Assembly: GCF_963678245.1 (NCBI RefSeq)
Contig: NZ_OY782767.1
Coordinates: 310,001 to 374,000, forward strand
From: an uncultured Sunxiuqinia sp.
Lineage (GTDB): Bacteria > Bacteroidota > Bacteroidia > Bacteroidales > Prolixibacteraceae
Reading direction: 5' to 3'
DNA: 64,000 nucleotides
Shown: positions 39,201 to 48,017 of the stretch, piece by piece
How positions within the stretch are numbered: the stretch's first letter is position 1
Layout of the letters: every line of letters begins with the position of its first letter
Position numbers and translations under genes: made by a program
The notes under the pieces: model-generated
Seen by the model: only the letters and a program-made list of their open reading frames with translations
Databases searched by the model: none
What the model was told of the DNA's origin: nothing

Positions 39201-39673
39201 GTGTTGCTATTTCAGGAACAGAAGGAAACCTGTCTCACAGCGGAATTACTGAAAGTACATTACCATATAGAGAAGGAGGATGGAATCTGGGAGGTGTTAA
39301 TGCCGAAGGACAGGCAGTAGATGCAGAAATAAATGCCCAGCAATTTTGGCAAACTGTTTCAGGTAAACGTTTTGCTACAGGCGAATTTTATACCTATGAT
39401 GCAACAAACTTTAGAATCAGAGAACTTGCACTCGGGTATGATATTCCATTGTCAAAAGTATTCTTTATTAAGTCTGCCTCATTTTCAGTGGTTGCCAGGA
39501 ATTTGATGTGGTTATACCGCGGAAAATCAGTACTTAAAATTCCTGGGGTAGAAGAACGAACCATGTGGTTTGATCCTGACATTAGCTTGGGGCATACGAA
39601 TAATTTTCAAGGTATTGAATATGGCATGCCTTCTACCAGAAGTATTGGGTTCAACCTTAGTTTGAACTTTTAA
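36278..39673 (+). CDS. SusC/RagA-type TonB-dependent outer-membrane transporter with STN domain
   Basis: The 1131-residue protein has a signal region (about 25-50), an STN signalling domain (about 52-118; MSLRVSNERLENVLRMIED), a carboxypeptidase-like beta domain (about 138-215; ITGKV-type start DIKGKVTDEKGNTLPGVT), a plug (about 222-340; RIVLRGNSSISGSNSALIVVDGVP) and a 22-strand barrel ending in an aromatic residue (SLNF). It imports oligosaccharides across the outer membrane with SusD as lid. The STN domain fits control by the upstream FecR/sigma pair. The next gene is 26 bases away. Confidence 0.96.
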   Translation: MKKIRNQWMRRISVFKGNSGHKKTLRMVRLTMFCFFIGLSQIFAIDSYSQMTKMSLRVSNERLENVLRMIEDDSDFFFLYNKDLVDVEQKVKLEVSNKTIDRILDDLLDGKKIGYDINNRQIVLYSLQANTDIRNQKKDIKGKVTDEKGNTLPGVTILIKGTNKGTVTNIDGEFQIQAEADDILVFSFIGFNKLELPANLSDFMNVELETNVQQLDELVITALGISRQSKALPYNTQTISSDELAEVRDANNVMNSLQGKVANALITQSSSGVGGEARIVLRGNSSISGSNSALIVVDGVPNSRGVNINPDDIESMTILNGSAAAALYGSEAGNGVVVVTTKKGNKEAASISLNSGLTFNTAFSLPQFQNEYGQGYNGSFFPTQGNNWGELMTGEEYTNYLGEVRNYSAEPDNVKDFFNTGINANNSISISGGGEKSQGYMSYTNNKVEGIVPNNTMQSHNFNLRLTNQLTKKLSTDAKVTYYTANVDGILRAGEGNTAVLDAYQIPRNVSIEDVKKFETVDSFGVLAAETYPSPIDSRYQNPYWVANYDKLSEERSQIFGYVSAQYKITDWLSVKGRANIDRASVLHEQKTSEGTVGMELKSGGFYKRTSSVITNEWYDFSFDGSNDINELLKIDYHLGGIYQDKKYSENTLTANGLNIRNKFSSNFATNPIPTQSGTRIKTQSLYALVNLSYKNSFYLDASIRGDWDSRLPSPHSYQYFSVGGSAIISEIVKLPSTISFLKATASYAEVGNGGQFGLLETTYGYSAGTAHGYISRSGTYSIPDLKPEIVQSKEFGLEAKFFDNRLSVEVSYYQNNSKNQLLSIGMPFATGYSTQYINAGNIENRGFEIVLSADVIKRREFNWGVGFNAGFNKNEVIELSEGLDVVYQGFGDWGGRPQIAVGGSYGDLVVSKWARNDDGQFLVTENGLPVTSGAAGEQPSLIGNFNPDAVLGLTNTFKYNDISLRVLIDGRVGGVAISGTEGNLSHSGITESTLPYREGGWNLGGVNAEGQAVDAEINAQQFWQTVSGKRFATGEFYTYDATNFRIRELALGYDIPLSKVFFIKSASFSVVARNLMWLYRGKSVLKIPGVEERTMWFDPDISLGHTNNFQGIEYGMPSTRSIGFNLSLNF

Positions 39674-39699
39674 TTTTACAATCTTAAAATCGATTAATT

Positions 39700-41265
39700 A
39701 TGATCAAAATATATAGACATGTAAAGATGAAGGTTTCACTCTTGATGTTGTCATTATTACTAATGGTAACATCGTGTACCGATGATTATTCAGAAGTAAA
39801 CAAAGATCCGAATAGTATAGCTTCGGTAGGTAAAGCTGAATTACCTTTTTTATTTACCAAAGCTCTAAATTCGACTAGTTGGGGGGGCCAAATCGACGAA
39901 AACCTCTTTTCTGCTCAATATTGTCAGTATTTTGCAAATCTTGCTGATTATTTCCCTACTGATCAATATGAGATTGTAATGGAATGGGTGGTAAGTGTTT
40001 GGGAAAATCACTATGTGAATGCAATGCCTCAGTTGCAGACCATAATGGATAATACGGAACCAACTTCGGGCGAATATGCGCTGGCCAAAATTTGGATGGC
40101 CTATTCAACACATAAGGTTACTGATTACTGGGGACCAATTCCATATTCAAAGGCTGGAGTCCCTGCACTGACTGTCCCTTACGATACTCAAAAGGACATA
40201 TATTACGATTTATTTAAAAAACTGACTGAAGGAGTAGCTACCCTTGAAGGAATGAGAGGGCAAAACTTATTTGGTGATTATGATATAATATATGGTGGAA
40301 ATGTTGATAAATGGATAACATTTGCAAATACCCTTCGACTAAGACTAGCGCTAAGGATATCGAATATTGATCCTGCAAAAGCAAAAACAGAAGCTGAAGC
40401 AGCTTATGCTGCAGGTGTAATGGAATCTAATGATGATAATGCTACTGCCCAAAATAGTATAGCCAATATTAATAGCATTTCCAGGATGTCTGAGTGGAAT
40501 GAATTTAGAATGAGCGCAGCAATGGAATCAGTAATGACCGGATATAATGATCCCAGAATTTCCAGATATTGGCTACCGGCTGTTGGCTCAGGAACCTATG
40601 AAGGATTAAGAAATGGACTTTCTGCCGTTCAGTTGGGTAACCCAAAGAATAAAGCTAAAACAAATTCACATATTGGTCCACGATGGACAGCGCCAGAGTC
40701 AGGAGGCATTGATAGTTATTTGACTACTCCAAGCATTGTAATGAGTGCCGCTGAGGCTTACTTCTTAAGAGCTGAAGGTGCTTTGTTGGGGTGGAACATG
40801 GGCGGAACTGTAAAGAATTTATATGAAATAGGGATTACAATGTCTATGAACCAATGGGGTGTGACGGACCAAGGTGATATTTTAGCATACCTTTCAAGCA
40901 CAAAAGTGCCAATTGCTCCAAATGATTATCTAAATTCTCCAGCGTTAAACGATATCACTATCAAGTTTGATAATACAGATGCAAATAAGCAGTTGGAACA
41001 AATTGCCATGCAAAAATGGCTTGCTTTGTTTCCTGACGGTTTTGAAGCATGGGCTGATTATAGGAGAAGACCCTCCATCAACCTTTATCCGGTTGCGAAC
41101 TCCAAAAACCCGGATATACCTGATCCAACGAAAGAATACATTCGAAGAATACCATTTTTGGTATATGAATATCAATCGAATACTTCTGCTGCAGAAGATG
41201 CAATTCAACTATTAAAGGTTAAAGAAGATAAAATCACAACACCACTTTGGTGGGATGTAAATTAA
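39700..41265 (+). CDS. SusD/RagB-type glycan-binding lipoprotein, copy 1 (SusD-like_2)
   Basis: A 521-residue lipoprotein. The signal peptide probably begins at the in-frame ATG at 39727 (MKVSLLMLSLLLMVTSC). It belongs to the SusD-like_2 group: FTKALNSTSW at the N-terminus, TPR-like helices (FANTLRLRLALRISNIDPAKA) and a conserved C-terminal LALFPDGFEAWADYRR. It binds oligosaccharide at the surface and closes over SusC. A close paralogue follows 44 bases downstream; the two share long identical stretches but differ in the central region, which may be the ligand site. Confidence 0.94.
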   Translation: MIKIYRHVKMKVSLLMLSLLLMVTSCTDDYSEVNKDPNSIASVGKAELPFLFTKALNSTSWGGQIDENLFSAQYCQYFANLADYFPTDQYEIVMEWVVSVWENHYVNAMPQLQTIMDNTEPTSGEYALAKIWMAYSTHKVTDYWGPIPYSKAGVPALTVPYDTQKDIYYDLFKKLTEGVATLEGMRGQNLFGDYDIIYGGNVDKWITFANTLRLRLALRISNIDPAKAKTEAEAAYAAGVMESNDDNATAQNSIANINSISRMSEWNEFRMSAAMESVMTGYNDPRISRYWLPAVGSGTYEGLRNGLSAVQLGNPKNKAKTNSHIGPRWTAPESGGIDSYLTTPSIVMSAAEAYFLRAEGALLGWNMGGTVKNLYEIGITMSMNQWGVTDQGDILAYLSSTKVPIAPNDYLNSPALNDITIKFDNTDANKQLEQIAMQKWLALFPDGFEAWADYRRRPSINLYPVANSKNPDIPDPTKEYIRRIPFLVYEYQSNTSAAEDAIQLLKVKEDKITTPLWWDVN

Positions 41266-41309
41266 TCCCTATTTGTTATTTCTATAATTAAATAATAATT
41301 CTGATCAAT

Positions 41310-42866
41310 ATGTATAAACATATAAAAATGAAAGCCTCATTTTTGATGCTGGTATTATTACTAATAGTAACATCGTGTACTGATGATTATTCTGAAATAA
41401 ACAGAGATACCAATAGTATAGCTGTTATTGGTGAGGCAGAATTACCATTTTTGTTTACCAAGGCTTTAGATGCAATTAATTGGACTGGGCAAACCAGTGA
41501 AAATCTCTATTCTGCTCAATATTGTCAGTATTTTGCAAATCTCACCTCATATTTTCCTACTGATCAATATGAGATTGAAATGAGTTGGGCTTTACATGCC
41601 TGGCAGAACCATTTCGTGAACGCAATGCCTCAGCTTCAAACCATAATGAAAAACACAGAACCAACTTCTGGCGAATATACGCTTGCCAGAATCTGGATGG
41701 CCTATTCAACGCATAGGACCACTGATTATTGGGGACCAATTCCATATTCTCAGGCAGGAGAACCTGCTCTGACTGTCGCTTACGATAGCCAAAAAGACAT
41801 TTATTACGATTTATTTAAAGAACTTACTGAATCCGTAGCTGTCCTTGAAGGAATGAAAGGGCAAAATGTATTTGGAGATTATGATATAATTTATGGTGGC
41901 GATATTAATAAGTGGATAAAATTTGCAAACACACTTCGACTAAGGTTAGCACTAAGGATATCGAATATTGATCCTGCAAAAGCAAAAACAGAAGCTGAAG
42001 CAGCTTATGCGGCTGGTGTAATGGAATCTAATGATGATAATGCTCGTGCTCTCAATTCAATAGAAGATGATAATTTCCTCTCACATTCGTCAGAATGGAA
42101 TGAGTTTCGAATGTCTGCAGCAATGGAATCAGTAATGAAGGGATATGATGATCCCAGAATTTCTGTATATTGGATACCAGCGTTTGCATCGGGCACCTAT
42201 GAAGGTTTGAGAAATGGACTTTCTGCTGTTCAGTTAGGTGATCCTAAGAATAAAGCTAAAACAAATTCACATATTGGTCCACAATGGACCTCCCCAGAAT
42301 CAGGAGGTATTGATAGTTATTTGACTACTTCACATTATGTAATGAGTGCAGCTGAAGCTTATTTTTTAAGAGCTGAAGGTGCTTTGTTGGGGTGGAACAT
42401 GGGCGGAACTGTAAAGAATTTATATGAAACAGGAATTACAATGTCTATGAACCAATGGGGTGTGACGAATCAAGGTGCAATTTTTGCTTACCTTTCAAGC
42501 ACAAAAGTGCCAATTGCTCCAAATGATTATTTAAATTCTCCAGCATTAAATGATATCACCATTAAATTTGATAATACAGATACAAATAAGCAATTGGAAC
42601 AAATTGCCATGCAAAAATGGCTAGCACTTTTTCCTGATGGATGGGAGGCATGGTCAGATTATAGGAGAAGACCTTCAATTAACCTTTATCCGGTTGCAAA
42701 CTCTAAAAACCCGGATATACCCGATCCAAGGAAAGAATACATCCGAAGAATACCATTTTTGGTATATGAATATCAATCGAATACTTCTGCAGTAGAAGAT
42801 GCAATTCAACTATTAAAGGTTAAAGAAGATAAAATCACAACACCACTTTGGTGGGATGTAAATTAG
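41310..42866 (+). CDS. SusD/RagB-type glycan-binding lipoprotein, copy 2
   Basis: The 518-residue tandem paralogue of the preceding gene (alternative start at 41328). The last 170 residues differ at only about nine positions, while blocks such as the region around 243-260 (ALNSIEDDNFLSHSSEWNEF versus NSIANINSISRMSEWNEF) and 280-290 differ more. The lipobox MLVLLLIVTSC is conserved. Only one SusC is present, so the two SusD proteins probably share it or compete for it. A terminator hairpin follows. Confidence 0.94.
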   Translation: MYKHIKMKASFLMLVLLLIVTSCTDDYSEINRDTNSIAVIGEAELPFLFTKALDAINWTGQTSENLYSAQYCQYFANLTSYFPTDQYEIEMSWALHAWQNHFVNAMPQLQTIMKNTEPTSGEYTLARIWMAYSTHRTTDYWGPIPYSQAGEPALTVAYDSQKDIYYDLFKELTESVAVLEGMKGQNVFGDYDIIYGGDINKWIKFANTLRLRLALRISNIDPAKAKTEAEAAYAAGVMESNDDNARALNSIEDDNFLSHSSEWNEFRMSAAMESVMKGYDDPRISVYWIPAFASGTYEGLRNGLSAVQLGDPKNKAKTNSHIGPQWTSPESGGIDSYLTTSHYVMSAAEAYFLRAEGALLGWNMGGTVKNLYETGITMSMNQWGVTNQGAIFAYLSSTKVPIAPNDYLNSPALNDITIKFDNTDTNKQLEQIAMQKWLALFPDGWEAWSDYRRRPSINLYPVANSKNPDIPDPRKEYIRRIPFLVYEYQSNTSAVEDAIQLLKVKEDKITTPLWWDVN

Positions 42867-42925
42867 ATCTCAATTATTAGTTTGAATTTAATACGAAATA
42901 CACTGTAAAATGTGAACCTGCTTTA

Positions 42926-42967
42926 AATAAGGGGCGCTTCTATAAAATATTAGAGACGACCCTTATT
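42926..42967 (+). terminator. Intrinsic terminator after the second susD
   Basis: AATAAGGG (42926-42933) pairs with CCCTTATT (42960-42967), followed by TTAAT. It could lower transcription of the downstream enzymes relative to susCD. Confidence 0.6.
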
Positions 42968-43125
42968 TTAATAGGATAATGAAAATACTAACCTATTCTG
43001 GTTTATTTATCAAAATAGCATTTCGACACAAGGATAATTATGCGGATGCTAATCTGTCTTTTTGTTTGAGCTGCAACTTATTGTTATTGCGGGTCTTAAT
43101 AACGTTTATACTCAATTTCCAATCC

Positions 43126-46100
43126 ATGAATTATAGTTTCTTTTATAAAAAAAGTTACCTCCCGATAATTATCTGTGTACTTCATGTAACAACAGTTTTA
43201 GCACAAGTTAAGGTTTGGGAAGAACCAGTGGTGATTCCTACTTTAAAGGTTGGCCAGCTATCAGAACATCCTACATTTAAGGCTGAAATTGATATGCGGG
43301 CCGATGACGACCAAATTTATCCATACGTTTATAATTATAAAATTACGAATGAATATGAAGATAGGTCGTACAAGGGATGTTATTTGGAAAATGAATATAT
43401 CAAGGTCTTAGTTACTCCCGAAATTGGTGGCAAACTATATGGAGCAGTAGATAAAACCAACGGATATAACTTTTTTTATTGGCAACCAACTGTTAAGCCA
43501 GCTCTTATAAGTTTGACTGGCCCATGGGTTTCAGGTGGAATAGAATGGTGTTTTCCCTCCGGTCACAGGCAAACTGGGTTCCAAGAAATTGGTTATCGGC
43601 TTACTGAAAATTCCGACGGCTCTAAAACAATCTGGGTTGGAGAAACCGAATGGGTGCATGGATTACGGTGGCTGGTTGGTTTAACTGCATATCCGGGTAA
43701 GAGTTTGTTAGAGGCAAAAGTAAGATTGATGAATCCTGAGAATATGCCTGAGTCTCAATATATGTGGGCAGTAGCTGCAACCCATGCCGATTCTAGTTAC
43801 CAGCTTATTTATCCAACCGAACAAATGACAGATCATAATAGGGCATCTTTTACCAACTGGCCAATTTCGAAAGGGAATGATATTTCATGGTGGAAAAACA
43901 TTGCAAATGCATCAAGTTATTTTGCCGAGGATATAGGCAGCTTCTTTGGCGGTTACAATCATAATCAGGAAGCTGGAACTGCTTTTGTTGGAAATAAGCA
44001 TTTAATGACTGGTAAAAAATTCTGGTCTTGGGGAGCGTCACCCTCCGGACGGCTATGGGATTGGGTACTTTCTGATGGTGGTGGACCATATGTTGAACCA
44101 CAGGCAGGATTTTATACCGATAATCAACCTGATTTTCACTGGCTAAATCCAGGCGAAATTCGGGATTTTAGCCTATACTTTTTTCCCGTGAAAGGAATTG
44201 GAGCCTTTAAAAAAGCTAACATTAACGGGGCACTCAATCTGGAGGTCAATGGCGACAGCATCCAGCTGGGAGTGTATTCAACGTCAAAGATTACTAACGC
44301 AATAATTCGACTGAATTATCAGAATAAAATTGTTGAAGAAAGAATAATTTCAATAGATCCATCCGCTCCATATTTACAATCTGTTCCATACAATAAAGAG
44401 GTTCAGAATGATTTTAATCTTTCTCTTCTCGATGCTTCCGGAAAGACATTAATTAGTTATTCTCCCACGCCTGAGAAAAATAATCAGTTACCTGAATCTG
44501 TGGAGCCCATAAAATCTCCATTAAATTATGGGCATAAGGATGAAATCTGGAATCTTGGCGAGTATTTGTATCGCAACAGAGATAAAAGTCGGGCTGAAGA
44601 ATTCTTTAGTGTTCTACTTGAAGATGATTCATTGGATATCAGAGCAAATATTTCAATGGCACAAATGAGCATTGAAAAGGCCGAGTTCGAAAAAGCTTTA
44701 TATCTGCTAAACAATGCACATGCCCGGAATCGTGATAACGGTAAAATATACTATTTAAGAGGAGTTGCCAATCTTTATCTCGGAAACCTGGATGATGCTT
44801 ACAACGCGTTTTACAGAGCAACACATTACTTGGAATTTGTTGCGTCAGGATATCATCAAATCGCTCAGATTGATTTAATGAATGGAGATGTTACATCAGC
44901 TGAAACGCATATTGAGAAAGCACTGGAACGAAATGCAAAAAGCCCTGATCTTCTAACACTGAGAGCAATTTGTAACCGATTAAAACAAAACTATAAAGAA
45001 GCAGAAGAAGCTATTTCATTGGCACTGGAATTCGACCCAATGAATTTGTGTGCACTTAATGAAAAAATAAAAATTTTAGAACTTCTCAAACAACCAACGT
45101 TTGAAGATCAAAAGATTTTGAAACAGTTACTTATCGACGATTATCATTATTATATTCAGCTTTGTCTTTCCTATATTGAAGTAGGATTGTATGAGGATGC
45201 CTTAGAGGTGCTTAGAAGGTTTCCAGCTACTATATTAGAAGAAAAAACTCTTCTTGAATATTACAAAGGTTACTGTTATTATAAACTCAATGATAAGAAA
45301 GCTGCAGAACAGTCATTTTCCAATGCCAGGATTAGTTCTATAGATAAAATACTTCCATTCAGAAAACAATCTATTGATGTTTTAAAAACTGCTTTAAAAT
45401 TCGAAGCCTTGGATTTTAATGCCAATTACTTTTTGGGACTTACCTATGCAGGTCTCTTAAATGGGAAGAATGCTTATCGTAACTTACTTAAAGCGTCTGA
45501 GATAAATCCAAATCAGGCAAAAGTTTGGCGAAACTTAGGGTATTTAAAATATGGCTATCCCGGTATTTCAAAGGATCTGGCTCTTGCTCGAAAATATTAC
45601 GAAAAAGCGTTTGAATTGGCTCCTCATGATGATTTAATTTTGATGGAATTCGATAAAGTAAAAATGGATTTGAAGGAAGATGCGTTTGACCGTTTACGTT
45701 TCTTGAAAAAGCATGCTAAAATTGTTGAAACAAATGATAATTTATTGGCTACAATGCTCGACCTAATGGTTGCTTTTGGAGAATTTGAAACACCATTAAG
45801 ATTCTACACCGAACACTTTTTTAATAACCGTGAAGGGAAATATGGTATCCATAATTCGTATATGAGTGCATATATTGGGCTGGCTCAGAAAGAGAAAAAT
45901 CCTGAAAAAGCTCTGGATTTTTATAAAAAAGCTTGCGAATATCCCGACAATCTAAAAGTAAAACCCAGAAATCCGAATCTACGAGGATTTCTTTATTATC
46001 CTATGGCTTTGCTTTACCGGGAAATTGGAAATGAAATAGAGACAAAAAGGCTATTGCAAATTACAGCTGACGAACAAACACTTATTCCAACAGTTGCAAA

Positions 46101-46389
46101 TTATTATAAAGCTCAGGCAACTAGGGAAATGGATGCTGACAGATCAAAATACCAACAAATAATTGCCGAACTGGAAACAGAAGGCACCAAATTAATTAAC
46201 GGCAAGAAAGATGGATATATAGGGAAAGATGAAGACTTTTTGCAAGCCCTGGGGCACTACTACATTTCACTTTCATACCAGTTTAAAGGAGAAAAAAAGT
46301 TAGGTGAGAGTGAATTTGAGAAGGCTAGAGATATTTTACTAACCATAGAACAAGATGCAATTAAACTTGCACAGGAAAAATTTAAATAA
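43126..46389 (+). CDS. Secreted DUF5107 protein with TPR repeats
   Basis: The frame is open from 42979, but I start at the ATG at 43126, where a signal peptide begins (MNYSFFYKKSYLPIIICVLH, cleavage after VLA). The 1087-residue protein has an N-terminal DUF5107 beta-sandwich (about 30-430; VWEEPVVIPTLKVGQL, GGKLYGAVDKTNGYNFFYWQ, SGGIEWCFPSGH) and then about 12 TPR helices to the C-terminus. DUF5107-TPR proteins recur in Bacteroidota glycan loci. The sandwich resembles aldose-epimerase-like folds, and a catalytic role is suspected but not established. It is periplasmic or at the surface, between SusD and a GH88/105 enzyme. Confidence 0.85.
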   Translation: MNYSFFYKKSYLPIIICVLHVTTVLAQVKVWEEPVVIPTLKVGQLSEHPTFKAEIDMRADDDQIYPYVYNYKITNEYEDRSYKGCYLENEYIKVLVTPEIGGKLYGAVDKTNGYNFFYWQPTVKPALISLTGPWVSGGIEWCFPSGHRQTGFQEIGYRLTENSDGSKTIWVGETEWVHGLRWLVGLTAYPGKSLLEAKVRLMNPENMPESQYMWAVAATHADSSYQLIYPTEQMTDHNRASFTNWPISKGNDISWWKNIANASSYFAEDIGSFFGGYNHNQEAGTAFVGNKHLMTGKKFWSWGASPSGRLWDWVLSDGGGPYVEPQAGFYTDNQPDFHWLNPGEIRDFSLYFFPVKGIGAFKKANINGALNLEVNGDSIQLGVYSTSKITNAIIRLNYQNKIVEERIISIDPSAPYLQSVPYNKEVQNDFNLSLLDASGKTLISYSPTPEKNNQLPESVEPIKSPLNYGHKDEIWNLGEYLYRNRDKSRAEEFFSVLLEDDSLDIRANISMAQMSIEKAEFEKALYLLNNAHARNRDNGKIYYLRGVANLYLGNLDDAYNAFYRATHYLEFVASGYHQIAQIDLMNGDVTSAETHIEKALERNAKSPDLLTLRAICNRLKQNYKEAEEAISLALEFDPMNLCALNEKIKILELLKQPTFEDQKILKQLLIDDYHYYIQLCLSYIEVGLYEDALEVLRRFPATILEEKTLLEYYKGYCYYKLNDKKAAEQSFSNARISSIDKILPFRKQSIDVLKTALKFEALDFNANYFLGLTYAGLLNGKNAYRNLLKASEINPNQAKVWRNLGYLKYGYPGISKDLALARKYYEKAFELAPHDDLILMEFDKVKMDLKEDAFDRLRFLKKHAKIVETNDNLLATMLDLMVAFGEFETPLRFYTEHFFNNREGKYGIHNSYMSAYIGLAQKEKNPEKALDFYKKACEYPDNLKVKPRNPNLRGFLYYPMALLYREIGNEIETKRLLQITADEQTLIPTVANYYKAQATREMDADRSKYQQIIAELETEGTKLINGKKDGYIGKDEDFLQALGHYYISLSYQFKGEKKLGESEFEKARDILLTIEQDAIKLAQEKFK

Positions 46390-46410
46390 GAAACTTAAAG
46401 CTAATCCATT

Positions 46411-47691
46411 ATGAATGTTAAACAACCATTTATGAAAAACACAAATAAAACTATTGTGATTATATTTCTTCTGTCCATATGCTATTTTGGCAAGGCTCAA
46501 TCTATACATCCTGATCCACAGAATGAGATGGAGATAGTTCTGCAGAATATTGCAGGAAATGTAATAAGGAACACCTCATTTAAAGTTATTAATACAGAAA
46601 CCAAAGAAACTTTCACAAAAACAGAGGGGCTTCCAATTAGCGATAAATACAGGGTTGAAAGTGTAAATAACACGTGGAATTACTGGAATGGAGTACTAAA
46701 TATGGCTTTTTTGAAATTAAGCGAGACACTTGATGATGATAAGTATCGTGACTTTGTAAAACGAAATGTAAGTTTTTTATTTGACCACGAACCCTATTTT
46801 AGGAAACAATACGAAGCAGGTGTATGTGCCGATGATATGAATCAACGTTTTAGGTTTAATATGCTGGATCATTGTGGTGCGATCGGTGCAAGTATTATTG
46901 CTAATCAAGCCAATGATCCACAGGAGCGATACAGAGCATATATTGATCTTGCGGCCGACTACATCATGTACAAGGAGCATCGTCTGGAGGATGGCACATT
47001 CGCCAGGACTCCCGAAGAGATGAAAGTATGGGCCGATGACCTTTACATGAGCGTGCCTTTTTTAGCCAGAATGGGAACACTAACAGGCAATCCGAAATAT
47101 TTCGATGAGGCTGCAAATCAAGTTATCCTGTTTAATAAAACATTATGGGACGAACAAACAAGGTTGTTTTTTCATGTTTGGTATGATGATACCAAACAAC
47201 ACGGAGTTGCACATTGGGGCAGAGCAAATGGCTGGACTACTGTTGCTCAGGTCGATCTGTTGGAGCGTTTACCTCTTGACCATCCTAAGCGTGATACTTT
47301 AATTTCTCTTCTAACCCGGCAAATTGTCGGGCTTAGTCGTTACCAGGATGGGTCAGGCATGTGGCATCAATTATTGGACAAGGAAAATACTTTTTTAGAG
47401 ACTTCGTGTACAGCTATGTTTACTTATGCGATTGCAAAAGCGGTAAATGAAGGTTGGCTTCACAAACGTTACGCACATGTTGCCGCCCAAGGTTGGAAAG
47501 GGATTGAAACCAGAATTACACCAGACGGGCAAATAAAAGATATTTGCCAGGGTACGGCAGTTTGTACCGCAAATTATTATTATACCGAAAGAAATACTCC
47601 TCTTAATGATCTTCATGGTATTGGTGCTGTTTTGTTGGCAGGCAGTGAAGTAAAGAAGTTGCATGAAAATGGAATTAAATATCAATGGTAA
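46411..47691 (+). CDS. GH88/GH105-family unsaturated glycuronyl hydrolase
   Basis: A 426-residue protein with signal peptide (alternative ATG at 46432; MKNTNKTIVIIFLLSICYFG, cleavage after KAQ). The (alpha/alpha)6 barrel carries the family's motifs: WADDLYMSVPFLAR with the catalytic Asp, HWGRANGWTTVAQVDLLERL and GSGMWHQLLD. GH88/GH105 enzymes remove the 4,5-unsaturated uronic acid left by polysaccharide lyases, from rhamnogalacturonan, ulvan, glycosaminoglycans or similar glycans. No lyase is obvious in this window. It lies 21 bases after the DUF5107 gene. Confidence 0.92.
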   Translation: MNVKQPFMKNTNKTIVIIFLLSICYFGKAQSIHPDPQNEMEIVLQNIAGNVIRNTSFKVINTETKETFTKTEGLPISDKYRVESVNNTWNYWNGVLNMAFLKLSETLDDDKYRDFVKRNVSFLFDHEPYFRKQYEAGVCADDMNQRFRFNMLDHCGAIGASIIANQANDPQERYRAYIDLAADYIMYKEHRLEDGTFARTPEEMKVWADDLYMSVPFLARMGTLTGNPKYFDEAANQVILFNKTLWDEQTRLFFHVWYDDTKQHGVAHWGRANGWTTVAQVDLLERLPLDHPKRDTLISLLTRQIVGLSRYQDGSGMWHQLLDKENTFLETSCTAMFTYAIAKAVNEGWLHKRYAHVAAQGWKGIETRITPDGQIKDICQGTAVCTANYYYTERNTPLNDLHGIGAVLLAGSEVKKLHENGIKYQW

Positions 47692-48017
47692 GATTAATTA
47701 GCAGTTCAAAAGCAAAGCACAAATAAACCGTAATTTATGTATAAACTGTTCATTTTGTATACTCTGTATGTAAATTGATAGTAGCTTATACATCGATAAA
47801 ATAGACTCATTAACTAGGGATCTTTTTTATGATGGGGGACACCATGGACAAGCGATTCAAAATAGATGGTTCGATTTACAGATTTATTTTGATAAGAAAG
47901 CAACCATTAATTTTTATTCAAACAGAAACAAAGGTTAAAACTAAAACAAACCAGGTGATATGAAAATGATAGGATGAAAGACCTTTAAGTAAAAAAAACA
48001 GGCTAAATTTAAAACGA
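47692..48017 (+). other. Non-coding interval before the FAD oxidoreductase gene
   Basis: About 325 bases with no ORF of interest, no clear hairpin and no clear TAnnTTTG promoter. The break suggests that the oxidoreductase may have its own promoter. Confidence 0.35.

Noticed and set aside
42979-43125. N-terminal extension of the DUF5107 gene
   Set aside because: The signal peptide begins at the ATG at 43126; the extension overlaps the region just after a terminator and would hide the signal.
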